Assembly: GCA_963840975.1 (NCBI GenBank)
Contig: CAWJBC010000021.1
Span: 62,001 to 126,000, forward strand
DNA length: 64,000 bases
Direction of reading: 5' to 3'
Source of the DNA: JAADJA01 sp963840975
GTDB taxonomy: Bacteria; Bacteroidota; Bacteroidia; Bacteroidales; JAADJA01
The position numbers were made by a program, and so were the translations under genes. Positions 1 to 7,569 of this stretch are shown here, piece by piece. The notes under the pieces are model-generated. The model was given only the letters and a program-made list of their open reading frames with translations. It did no database searches and was not told where the DNA came from. Position 1 is the stretch's first letter; each line of letters begins with the position of its first letter.

Positions 1-1
1 G

Positions 2-322
2 ACCAACCTCGAAAAAAATGCCGTGGAAGCAATGCCGGACGGAGGGCAGCTTACCATCGGATTAAGCGGCGACGTAAGCACGGTCGAAATCATTATGACC
101 GATACGGGCGTTGGCATTCCGAAAGAAAATATGGATAAACTTTTTACCCCATTTTTCACAACAAAAGAAATTGGAAAAGGAACGGGGCTTGGACTACCGC
201 TCATTTACGGTATCGTAAAAATGCACAAAGGACAAATCAGTGTTACTTCTAATTCAATACCTGAAACCGGTGCGACCGGCACAACTTTTAAAATTACTAT
301 TCCACGAAGAAATGAAATTTAA
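2..322 (+). CDS. Sensor histidine kinase, C-terminal ATPase part (5' end outside window)
   Basis: Only the C-terminal ~106 residues of a two-component histidine kinase are present; the frame is open from base 2, so the true start lies upstream. The fragment is the HATPase_c domain: an N-box (NLEKNAVEAM), a G1 box (DTGVGIP), an F-box (FTPFFTTK) and a G2 box (GKGTGLGL). The dimerisation/His domain and any sensor domain are missing from view. It ends 12 bp before a stand-alone receiver protein, its probable phosphorylation partner, and both precede the hydrogenase-maturation genes, so it may control hydrogenase expression (inference). Confidence 0.9.
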   Translation, partial: TNLEKNAVEAMPDGGQLTIGLSGDVSTVEIIMTDTGVGIPKENMDKLFTPFFTTKEIGKGTGLGLPLIYGIVKMHKGQISVTSNSIPETGATGTTFKITIPRRNEI

Positions 323-334
323 ATTTAATTTATC

Positions 335-730
335 ATGACTGAAATAAAAAAGAGAATCCTGATTGTTGATGATGATATTGATCTTTTAACCCAGATGAAA
401 ATGCAGGTCGAATCATTTGGTTTTGAAACCATAACCGCCGAAAGTCAGAAAGAAGGTGAAAATATTCTTGAAAAAATCAGACCCGATTTAGCCATCCTTG
501 ACCTGATGATGGAAAACAAAGACAGCGGTTTCATCCTTGGTTATAAGATCAAAAAAAAATATCCCGATGTTCCGGTTATCATTGCCACTGCCGTCACCGC
601 CGAAACAGGGCTTGTATTCGGGCTGGATACTGAAGAAGAAAGAAACTGGATCAAAGCGGATCAATATCTCGAAAAAGGTATTCGCCCCGACCAGCTTCTC
701 CGCGAGATCAATAAATTGCTGAAAATATAA
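335..730 (+). CDS. Single-domain response regulator (receiver only)
   Basis: A 131-residue protein made of one CheY-like receiver domain with no output domain. The acidic pocket is visible as VDDD (residues 11-14) and the phospho-acceptor is Asp56 in LAILDLMME. The region after beta-4 is longer than in CheY, with an acidic insert (LDTEEERNW) before the conserved Lys region (YLEKG). The 12-bp gap from the upstream kinase indicates one operon. With no DNA-binding domain it probably relays phosphate or acts by protein contact, perhaps with the downstream receiver-kinase hybrid. Receiver identity is secure; partner and role are inferred. Confidence 0.88.
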   Translation: MTEIKKRILIVDDDIDLLTQMKMQVESFGFETITAESQKEGENILEKIRPDLAILDLMMENKDSGFILGYKIKKKYPDVPVIIATAVTAETGLVFGLDTEEERNWIKADQYLEKGIRPDQLLREINKLLKI

Positions 731-829
731 ATGGATTATTATGATGCTGAAAGGAGAAAAAAGGGAAATAAAACTGATACTGGAATAGTGGAAATTGGAA
801 TCCCTATACTTTATTCCCCCGGTACCTTT

Positions 830-861
830 ATACCCCTATACCCCTATACCCTTATACCTTT
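830..861 (+). repeat. Short tandem repeat, four 8-bp units
   Basis: Four head-to-tail 8-mers in the 181-bp gap between the receiver gene and the hybrid kinase gene: ATACCCCT twice, then ATACCCTT and ATACCTTT. The sequence before it (CCCTATACTTTATT) looks like a decayed continuation. No hairpin or promoter is evident in it. Confidence 0.75.
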
Positions 862-911
862 CTTCATAAAGCAGGATTTTATCCCAAATAATAATTAATT
901 AAAAATAAAAA

Positions 912-2033
912 ATGAAAAAGCTGAATGTTCTTGTGGTGGATGATGAACCTGGCATCAGATCAGGGATTAACAGGATTCTGAGAGGATTTACCGTTGGATT
1001 TCCCTTTATGGATGAGGACTTTAGTTTCGATTTGTTAGATGCTGAATCCGGGGAGCAAGCCATTGAGATCATCAATCAGCAGGAGATTGATATTGTCCTG
1101 CTCGACAATAAACTGCCCGGCATCCATGGCATAGAAGTACTTGAGTACATCAAAAACAAATCGTTCGACATTTTTGTAATGATGATCACCTCTTATGCGT
1201 CGCTCGATTTGGCGGTGAAAGCTACCAACAACGGAGCCTATAACTTTGTACCCAAGCCCTTTACACCGGATGAACTGAAAGCCGCCATGGAAAGCATTAC
1301 AAAGCATCTTTTCCTTAAAAGGATGACCCGTAAAATGAAAGAAGAAGGAAAAGCGGTGCGGTTCCAGTTTCTGCAGGTTTTATCCCACGAATTGAAGTCA
1401 CCCATCAACGCCATCGAAGGTTATCTCCGGATCATGAAAGAAAAGCAGGCAGGCGAAAACATTGAAGCATATAATGTTATGATTGACCGCTCCATCGAGC
1501 GGCTCAAAGGAATGAGAACCCTGATCATTGACCTGCTCGACCTGACAAAAATTGAATCGGGAAAAAAAACACGTGAACTCAAAAAAGTTGATATAACAGA
1601 GGTCATCCGCATTGCAAAGGACACCATGGAACCTCTGGCAATCCAAAAAAATGTGAGGATACATTTCGATAATACCCAGGAAATATTTATGACTGCTGAT
1701 TCGGAAGAAATAGAGATCATAATGAACAACCTGATCTCCAATGCCGTGAAGTATAACAAAGACGGCGGGCAGGTCCATATACAGGCTAAAAGGACCAACG
1801 GCAAAATAGAGATTATGGTGGAAGATACCGGAATCGGAATGACAGAGGAAGAAACCTCTATGTTATTTCAGGAATTTGTCAGGATAAAAAATGCCAAAAC
1901 CCGAAACATTACTGGCAGCGGTCTGGGTTTATCCATACTCAAAAAGATGGTAAGTCTTTATGATGGAGAAATTACGGTAGACAGTACTCCGGAAGTAGGG
2001 ACAAAATTTACAGTGCTCCTGCCACAAATTTAA
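912..2033 (+). CDS. Receiver-histidine kinase hybrid (receiver domain first)
   Basis: A 373-residue signalling protein with domains in the order receiver, HisKA, HATPase_c. The receiver has the acidic pair Asp10/Asp11, phospho-acceptor Asp65 (VLLDNKLPG) and Lys115 (VPKPF). The phospho-accepting His is His159 in the H-box SHELKSPINAIEGY. The ATPase has an N-box (NNLISNAVKY), G1 (DTGIGM) and G2 (GSGLGLSI). There is no membrane segment or PAS/GAF sensor, so the input must come through the receiver, plausibly from the upstream kinase and single-domain regulator. It ends 14 bp before hydG, which points to a role in hydrogenase control (inference from context). Confidence 0.9.
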   Translation: MKKLNVLVVDDEPGIRSGINRILRGFTVGFPFMDEDFSFDLLDAESGEQAIEIINQQEIDIVLLDNKLPGIHGIEVLEYIKNKSFDIFVMMITSYASLDLAVKATNNGAYNFVPKPFTPDELKAAMESITKHLFLKRMTRKMKEEGKAVRFQFLQVLSHELKSPINAIEGYLRIMKEKQAGENIEAYNVMIDRSIERLKGMRTLIIDLLDLTKIESGKKTRELKKVDITEVIRIAKDTMEPLAIQKNVRIHFDNTQEIFMTADSEEIEIIMNNLISNAVKYNKDGGQVHIQAKRTNGKIEIMVEDTGIGMTEEETSMLFQEFVRIKNAKTRNITGSGLGLSILKKMVSLYDGEITVDSTPEVGTKFTVLLPQI

Positions 2034-2047
2034 AATTAACATTAAGC

Positions 2048-3385
2048 ATGAAATTCACTCCCGAACGATATAATCTTCCTGACATCCCCGGTGAACCCTT
2101 TATAGATCCGGTTGAAATTGAAGGAATACTCGCTTGCACTAAATCAACAAAAGAAATTGTCAGGTCTGTTATTCAAAAATCGCTGAATAAACACCGCTTG
2201 AATTTGAATGAAGTGGCTGCTTTACTCAACACTACCGACCCCGAATTGATCAATGAGATCAAACAAGGTGCAAAAACGCTGAAGGATAAAATTTATGGCA
2301 ACCGCATCGTCCTGTTCGCACCTCTTTATATCGGCAACAAATGTTCAAACAATTGTACTTACTGCGGTTTCAGGGCTTCCAACAAAGATGCAGTCAGAAA
2401 AACTTTATCCGACACCAATATTGTAAACGAAATAGAAGCGCTGGAGGATAATGGTCAAAAACGGCTCATCCTCGTTTACGGCGAGCATCAGCAATATGAT
2501 CCCGAGTTTATTGCCCATACAGTTAGGCTGGCTTATAGCGTAAAAAAAGGAAATGGCGAGATCAGAAGGGTAAATATCAACGCGGCTCCTCTGGATGTTG
2601 AGGGATTTAAAATCATTAAAGAAGCGGGGATAGGAACCTACCAGGTTTTCCAGGAGACCTACCATCCGGAAGCATATAAAACTTATCACCTGCGCGGGAA
2701 AAAGGCTGACTTCAATTATCGGTTGACCTCTTTGGACAGAGCGCAGGAAGCCGGGTTGGATGATGTTGGAATCGGCGCTTTATTCGGACTTTACGACTGG
2801 AAATATGAAGTCATGGGATTGGTAAGGCATACCAATCACCTGGAGGCTTGCTACAATGTCGGTCCGCATACCATCTCTTTTCCAAGGATCAAAGATGCCT
2901 CAATGCTGCAAATGGGTCACCGGTACTTTGTGAATGATGCTGATTTTGCAAAAATGATCGCCGTCATCAGGTTAGCTGTTCCTTATACTGGTATGATCCT
3001 CACCGCCCGTGAACCAAAAGAACTTCGTGATGAAGTGATTCAATTCGGCGTTTCACAAATTGATGGCGGAACCAAACTTGAACTTGGAAGCTATTCGAAG
3101 AACCTGAATGAAGATCAGGATTTGAACAAAGGACAGTTCAGGATCAATGACAACCGTTCACTGAATGAAATAATCGAAGAATTACTGGATCATGGAATGC
3201 TGCCTTCATTTTGTACCGCGTGTTACAGACTGGGCAGGACCGGTGAGCATTTCATGGAATTTTCAGTTCCGGGTTTTATTAAAAGATATTGTACTCCGAA
3301 TGCTATTTTAACCTTAGCAGAATACCTCAGCGATTATGCTCCCGAAAAAACCCGCGAAAAAGGTTGGGAGGTCATTGATATATGA
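2048..3385 (+). CDS. hydG: [FeFe]-hydrogenase maturase HydG (radical SAM tyrosine lyase)
   Basis: HydG cleaves tyrosine with radical SAM chemistry to make the CO and CN- ligands of the hydrogenase H-cluster. The protein has 445 residues, near the family norm of about 470. The radical SAM cluster motif CX3CX2C is Cys99, Cys103 and Cys106 (CSNNCTYC). The C-terminal auxiliary-cluster motif CX2CX22C that separates HydG from ThiH is present, beginning at FCTACYRLGRTGEH. It follows the receiver-kinase gene by 14 bp and precedes hydF by 404 bp. The stop codon is TGA, which shows that TGA terminates genes in this genome. Confidence 0.96.
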   Translation: MKFTPERYNLPDIPGEPFIDPVEIEGILACTKSTKEIVRSVIQKSLNKHRLNLNEVAALLNTTDPELINEIKQGAKTLKDKIYGNRIVLFAPLYIGNKCSNNCTYCGFRASNKDAVRKTLSDTNIVNEIEALEDNGQKRLILVYGEHQQYDPEFIAHTVRLAYSVKKGNGEIRRVNINAAPLDVEGFKIIKEAGIGTYQVFQETYHPEAYKTYHLRGKKADFNYRLTSLDRAQEAGLDDVGIGALFGLYDWKYEVMGLVRHTNHLEACYNVGPHTISFPRIKDASMLQMGHRYFVNDADFAKMIAVIRLAVPYTGMILTAREPKELRDEVIQFGVSQIDGGTKLELGSYSKNLNEDQDLNKGQFRINDNRSLNEIIEELLDHGMLPSFCTACYRLGRTGEHFMEFSVPGFIKRYCTPNAILTLAEYLSDYAPEKTREKGWEVIDI

Positions 3386-3497
3386 ACTGGCCAAAATGAA
3401 CGGTGCAAAAGTAAAGACAGAATTTATTGAACGGATTGGAAAGAATCAAACAAGGAGAAAGAGATTTATATTTTTAAAGCAGTTAACGGAAGTTTAA

Positions 3498-3626
3498 TTA
3501 CCACATAGGATCATAGGGACATAGATTGGCACATAGATGAACACCGACTTTCAGGCATATAAAATAATTTTAGATACTGGTACTGAACTATATGAAGCCT
3601 ATGTTTCTATTGTGTCTATGTGGTAA
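3498..3626. repeat. Small inverted-repeat element with CATAG words
   Basis: Perfect 11-bp inverted repeats, TTACCACATAG (3498-3508) and CTATGTGGTAA (3616-3626), bound a 129-bp piece in the hydG-hydF gap. The left half carries several imperfect copies of ACATAG and the right half the complements CTATGT and CTATTGTG, so the arms could pair further with mismatches. There is no ORF inside. It looks like a MITE-like or extragenic palindromic element; mobility is inferred only from structure. Confidence 0.55.
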
Positions 3627-3735
3627 AATTCGTGGAAGTATTGTAAAAAACATTCGAACAAAGTGAAAACAATTAAACAATTTCATACATTTTTAAAGTT
3701 AGTCAAACTCGCTTTGATTTTTATTTGTTGTAGTG

Positions 3736-3769
3736 AGGTCATGGGCTTGATGAGCCTGTGACCTTTTTT
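3736..3769 (+). terminator. Hairpin plus T tract just before hydF
   Basis: A 12-bp stem with two G-T pairs (AGGTCATGGGCT / AGCCTGTGACCT) around a 5-nt loop, followed by six T residues. This is a textbook intrinsic terminator shape, yet it ends only 20 bp before the hydF ATG. It may end the hydG transcript, with hydF read from a promoter that overlaps it, or it may act as an attenuator for hydF. Confidence 0.7.
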
Positions 3770-3789
3770 AATGTTAAGCAATTATAAAA

Positions 3790-4992
3790 ATGACAAAAGG
3801 AAGAGATCATAAACCCCATATCGGCATTTTCGGCAGGAGGAATGTCGGGAAAAGTTCATTTATCAATGCTTTGGTAGGGCAGGAGATTGCAATTGTTTCG
3901 GAACATGCAGGTACAACTACTGATCCGGTCAGGAAGTCAATTGAGATTTTTGGTATCGGACCCGCCATCATCATTGACACCGCCGGAATTGATGATACCG
4001 GCGATTTGGGCAGGAAAAGGATTATGAAATCAATGGAAGCGCTGAAAACAATTGATTGTGCCGTGCTGATGATTGCAGGGAATACCTTTGGCGATCATGA
4101 AGTCAACCTGATCGGGAAGTTTGATGAATGGCAAATTCCTTATATCATTGTTAACAATAAATCGGATTTGGAACCCTTGCAGGAATATACCGAAGCCCGG
4201 ATACTTGAAGCCTCCAATGCACCTGTTTTTGAATTTTCGGTTCTTCAGTCAGGCAATATGGATCAGGTTTTAGACGGACTGCGGAAAACCATCCCTGAAT
4301 CAGCATATTTTAAAACCTCTTTACTTGGTGACATTATAAAGCCCGGCGATTATGTACTGCTTATTACGCCCATTGACAACGAAGCTCCTGACGGCAGGAT
4401 GATCCTTCCACAGCAAATGGCTATCCGTGATGTACTCGACAACAATGCAATTAACATCGTTTTAAAAGAGGATCAGGTGGAGAACTTCATTATTAATTCC
4501 GGGATCAAACCACGCATTGCCATAACAGACAGCCAGGTATTCGGTAAAATGAAAAAAATTATACCCAACGACATTCCACTCACTAGTTTCAGTATCGTCT
4601 TTGCCAGGTTAAAAGGCAACTTTGAGCAATACAAGATTGGAACCCCTGCGCTGGATAAACTTTCGGATGGCGACAGGATTTTGATACTCGAATCATGCTC
4701 ACACCAGGTAAATTGCGATGACATAGGAAGATTTAAAATTCCGGCATGGATAAAAAATTACACCCAAAAGAACATCGAATTTGATGTAGTAGCAGGATTG
4801 AGCAAAGTGGAAAGAGATATTAAGGATTATGCGCTGGTGATTCAATGCGGGGGTTGCATGGTGACCCGCAAACAGCTATCCAGCCGGTTGAAACCGGCTG
4901 TTGATTCGGGTGTTCCAGTTACCAATTACGGAATGGCTATCGCCTGGATGAACGGGATATTCAACAGAGCGATTCAGCCTTTTGTAAAATAG
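3790..4992 (+). CDS. hydF: [FeFe]-hydrogenase maturation GTPase HydF
   Basis: HydF is the scaffold on which the di-iron subcluster is built before transfer to apo-HydA. The 400-residue protein has an N-terminal Era/TrmE-like GTPase: P-loop GRRNVGKSS, T in the G2 loop (GTTTDP), G3 DTAG and G4 NKSD. A dimerisation region follows, then the C-terminal Fe-S domain. The cluster motif reads CSH, 46 residues, then QCGGC. The family usually has CxH...HCxxC, so the second His is Gln here, a position known to vary. A hairpin-T tract lies 20 bp upstream. Confidence 0.95.
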   Translation: MTKGRDHKPHIGIFGRRNVGKSSFINALVGQEIAIVSEHAGTTTDPVRKSIEIFGIGPAIIIDTAGIDDTGDLGRKRIMKSMEALKTIDCAVLMIAGNTFGDHEVNLIGKFDEWQIPYIIVNNKSDLEPLQEYTEARILEASNAPVFEFSVLQSGNMDQVLDGLRKTIPESAYFKTSLLGDIIKPGDYVLLITPIDNEAPDGRMILPQQMAIRDVLDNNAINIVLKEDQVENFIINSGIKPRIAITDSQVFGKMKKIIPNDIPLTSFSIVFARLKGNFEQYKIGTPALDKLSDGDRILILESCSHQVNCDDIGRFKIPAWIKNYTQKNIEFDVVAGLSKVERDIKDYALVIQCGGCMVTRKQLSSRLKPAVDSGVPVTNYGMAIAWMNGIFNRAIQPFVK

Positions 4993-5137
4993 AATTATAT
5001 CGGTTTGTGAATACATTTTTTAGTGATTCTTTGTGTTTTTGAGTTTTTGTGGCAAAATTGACGTAATGCCACTAAATCACCAGGACACTAAATTTCACAA
5101 AAGCAAGTAAAAAAATATACAGCCGCTTGATAAGAAG

Positions 5138-6214
5138 ATGACGAAAACAATTTTAAATATATTAACACAAAACTCTTTCACGAGGAAGGACATAGTCAGT
5201 TTATTGTCCGTTAATGAGGATTCTGAAAAAAATATCATTTTCCAAAAAGCAGCTGAAATCAGGGAAAAGTTTACCGGGAATAACATTTACCTCCGCGGAC
5301 TCATTGAATATTCCAACATCTGCAGCAAAAATTGCCTCTATTGTGGAATCCGCGAAGGAAATACAGCCGCAAGCCGCTATTGTCTGAATGAACAGGAGGT
5401 GCTTTCTTGTGCACAATATGCATATGAACAGAATTATGGGTCGGTTGTAATCCAGTCAGGAGAGCGAAGCGATAAGCAATTCATTGACCGGATTGATAGC
5501 CTCGTTAAACAAATTAAAAAATTATCAAACGGAGAATTGGGAATAACCCTTTCGTGTGGCGAGCAAACAGAAGCAACCTACCAGAGGTGGTTTGAGAGTG
5601 GCGCCCATCGTTATTTGCTCCGCATCGAAAGTTCGGATAAGGATTTGTATTACCGAATCCATCCAAACGACAAAGATCATCTTTATGAAACCCGATTGCT
5701 TGCCCTTAATCATCTCAAGTCCGCCGGTTATCAGGTAGGCTCAGGCGTCATGATCGGGCTTCCCTTTCAATCAGATGAAAACCTGGCGGAAGATCTTTTA
5801 TTCCTTCAAAAAATTGATGTGGACATGGTGGGAATGGGACCCTACATTGAGCATCCCGATACACCCCTTTATAATTTCAGAAATGAAATTCCTGCGCCAA
5901 ATGCCCGGTTTGAAAAAACCCTGCTCATGATCGCTATCCTTCGTATTATGATGAAGGATATCAACATTGCCGCATCCACCGCCATGGATACACTTGACCG
6001 GGATGGCAGGATAAAAGCCATCATCGCCGGAGCCAATGTGCTGATGCCTAACATTACACCGCTGAAATACCGCGAAAATTATTTGATTTACAAAGACAAA
6101 CCTTTCGTCATTGAAGCCGATGAACTGTTGGTCAAATTCCGATCAAATCCTTTATTAAAAGGCTTCAACATTATTCAGGGCAAATGGGGTGACTCGCCAC
6201 ATTTTCAAAACTAA
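5138..6214 (+). CDS. hydE: [FeFe]-hydrogenase maturase HydE (radical SAM)
   Basis: HydE is the third H-cluster maturase; it acts on an organometallic precursor on the way to the dithiomethylamine bridge. The protein has 358 residues, the usual length. The radical SAM motif CX3CX2C is Cys62, Cys66 and Cys69 (CSKNCLYC), preceded by LRGLIEYSN, a BioB/HydE-family feature. LPFQS and GMGPYIEHPDTP later in the chain are typical of HydE. AGAAG lies just upstream of the ATG. With hydG and hydF it completes the maturation set, so an [FeFe] hydrogenase must be encoded elsewhere, probably upstream of the window. Confidence 0.95.
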   Translation: MTKTILNILTQNSFTRKDIVSLLSVNEDSEKNIIFQKAAEIREKFTGNNIYLRGLIEYSNICSKNCLYCGIREGNTAASRYCLNEQEVLSCAQYAYEQNYGSVVIQSGERSDKQFIDRIDSLVKQIKKLSNGELGITLSCGEQTEATYQRWFESGAHRYLLRIESSDKDLYYRIHPNDKDHLYETRLLALNHLKSAGYQVGSGVMIGLPFQSDENLAEDLLFLQKIDVDMVGMGPYIEHPDTPLYNFRNEIPAPNARFEKTLLMIAILRIMMKDINIAASTAMDTLDRDGRIKAIIAGANVLMPNITPLKYRENYLIYKDKPFVIEADELLVKFRSNPLLKGFNIIQGKWGDSPHFQN

Positions 6215-6336
6215 AAGAATAACATTTCCTAATTTGAATACAGGAAGGATGTTTCCCATCTCCCATTTTCAAATTTTTGTTTCCCAACATTTTTTCAACT
6301 TTTGTTAACATCCCCTGATTTCTGTTTCTGTTTTAA

Positions 6337-6344
6337 TACTTTTG
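6337..6344 (+). promoter_or_regulatory. Putative -7 element for pdxB
   Basis: TACTTTTG matches the Bacteroidota -7 consensus TAnnTTTG and lies 85 bp before the pdxB start. No clear TTTG -33 element is seen at the right distance, so the call is tentative. Confidence 0.4.
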
Positions 6345-6428
6345 GAACGAAGTTCGGGAAAGGAATAATATTCCTGGTTAGATCCTAAGTTATCTGGAAA
6401 GACGGGCAGTAAACGTGATTTATATTGA

Positions 6429-7550
6429 GTGAAAATAGTCGCCGATCATAAAATTCCATTCCTGAAAGGTGTGTTAGAGCCTTTTGCAGAAGTAGTGTAT
6501 TTGCCGGGTGATAAAATAAATAATCTTCACCTGAAAGATGCGGATGCCCTTATCACGAGATCTATAACTACCTGCAATGCTGAATTATTAGAGAATACTT
6601 CTGTAAAACTGATTGCCTCAGCCACCATCGGCGACGACCACATTGATAAAGATTTTTGCAGGGAAAATAAAATAGAGTGGAGAACTGCCAGAGGTTGCAA
6701 TGCCAATGCCGTGGTGCAATATTTTTTTGCTGCTTTGTTATCGCTAAGCGATAGGGTAGGGTACAATCTGAAAAATAAAACCATCGGAATTATTGGTGCA
6801 GGGAATATAGGTTCGAAAGTTGAAAAAGTATCCCGGACTTTGGGATTAAACGTTCTGATAAACGATCCTCCACGTGAGCGTGAGGAAGGAACTGCAGGAT
6901 TTTCAAGTATTGATTTAATTCAACAGGAAGCGGATATAATTACATTGCATGTGCCTTTAAGTTTTGGCGGACAGGATAAAACTTTTCACCTGGTTGATCA
7001 GGATTTTATCAAAAAATTACAAAAGCCGGTGATAATGATCAATTCTTCACGTGGATCAGTCGTGGATGCTGATGCGCTGAAATTTGGAATCTCTCAGGGA
7101 ATGATCTCACACGTTGTGTTGGATGTTTGGGAAGGTGAGCCGCATATTGATCCGGAAGTATTGAAACTTTCTTCGATTGGTACACCGCACATAGCTGGTT
7201 ATTCCATAGAAGGCAAAGCAAAAGCAACTGAAATGGTGGTAAATTCGGTGAGTGAATTCTTTAACCTGCCATTTAAGAATTGGAAACCTCAGACAGGTTT
7301 AAAAGAAGAGGTTCTGGTTGTCGACTTAAAAGGTTTAAATGAGCTACAATCAATACAAAAAGTTTTTCGTGCAGCGTATGATATTCAGAAAGACAATACA
7401 TTAATGAGGGAAAACCCTTCTGATTTTGAGCGCATCCGGGGAAGTTATATTTTCAGACGGGAAAACTCAGGCTATATTTTAAACTTAAGGAACTCAACCC
7501 AAAATACTGAGCGAATCTTATCGGAACTTGGATTTTCATTTAAAAGATAA
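6429..7550 (+). CDS. pdxB: Erythronate-4-phosphate dehydrogenase
   Basis: PdxB oxidises 4-phosphoerythronate, the second step of DXP-dependent pyridoxal phosphate synthesis. The 373-residue protein has a D-2-hydroxyacid dehydrogenase fold with the NAD motif GAGNIG (residues 123-128). It shows the PdxB-type signatures SATIGDDHID, ARGCNANAVVQY, SRGSVVD, DVWEGEP and TPHIAGYS, and a C-terminal dimerisation extension that plain dehydrogenases lack. The start is GTG: an in-frame TGA lies immediately upstream and no earlier start is possible. Transketolase follows after 19 bp. Erythrose-4-phosphate made by transketolase feeds this pathway, so the pairing is metabolically sensible. Confidence 0.93.
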   Translation: MKIVADHKIPFLKGVLEPFAEVVYLPGDKINNLHLKDADALITRSITTCNAELLENTSVKLIASATIGDDHIDKDFCRENKIEWRTARGCNANAVVQYFFAALLSLSDRVGYNLKNKTIGIIGAGNIGSKVEKVSRTLGLNVLINDPPREREEGTAGFSSIDLIQQEADIITLHVPLSFGGQDKTFHLVDQDFIKKLQKPVIMINSSRGSVVDADALKFGISQGMISHVVLDVWEGEPHIDPEVLKLSSIGTPHIAGYSIEGKAKATEMVVNSVSEFFNLPFKNWKPQTGLKEEVLVVDLKGLNELQSIQKVFRAAYDIQKDNTLMRENPSDFERIRGSYIFRRENSGYILNLRNSTQNTERILSELGFSFKR

Positions 7551-7569
7551 TTACCAAACATCAAAAAAA

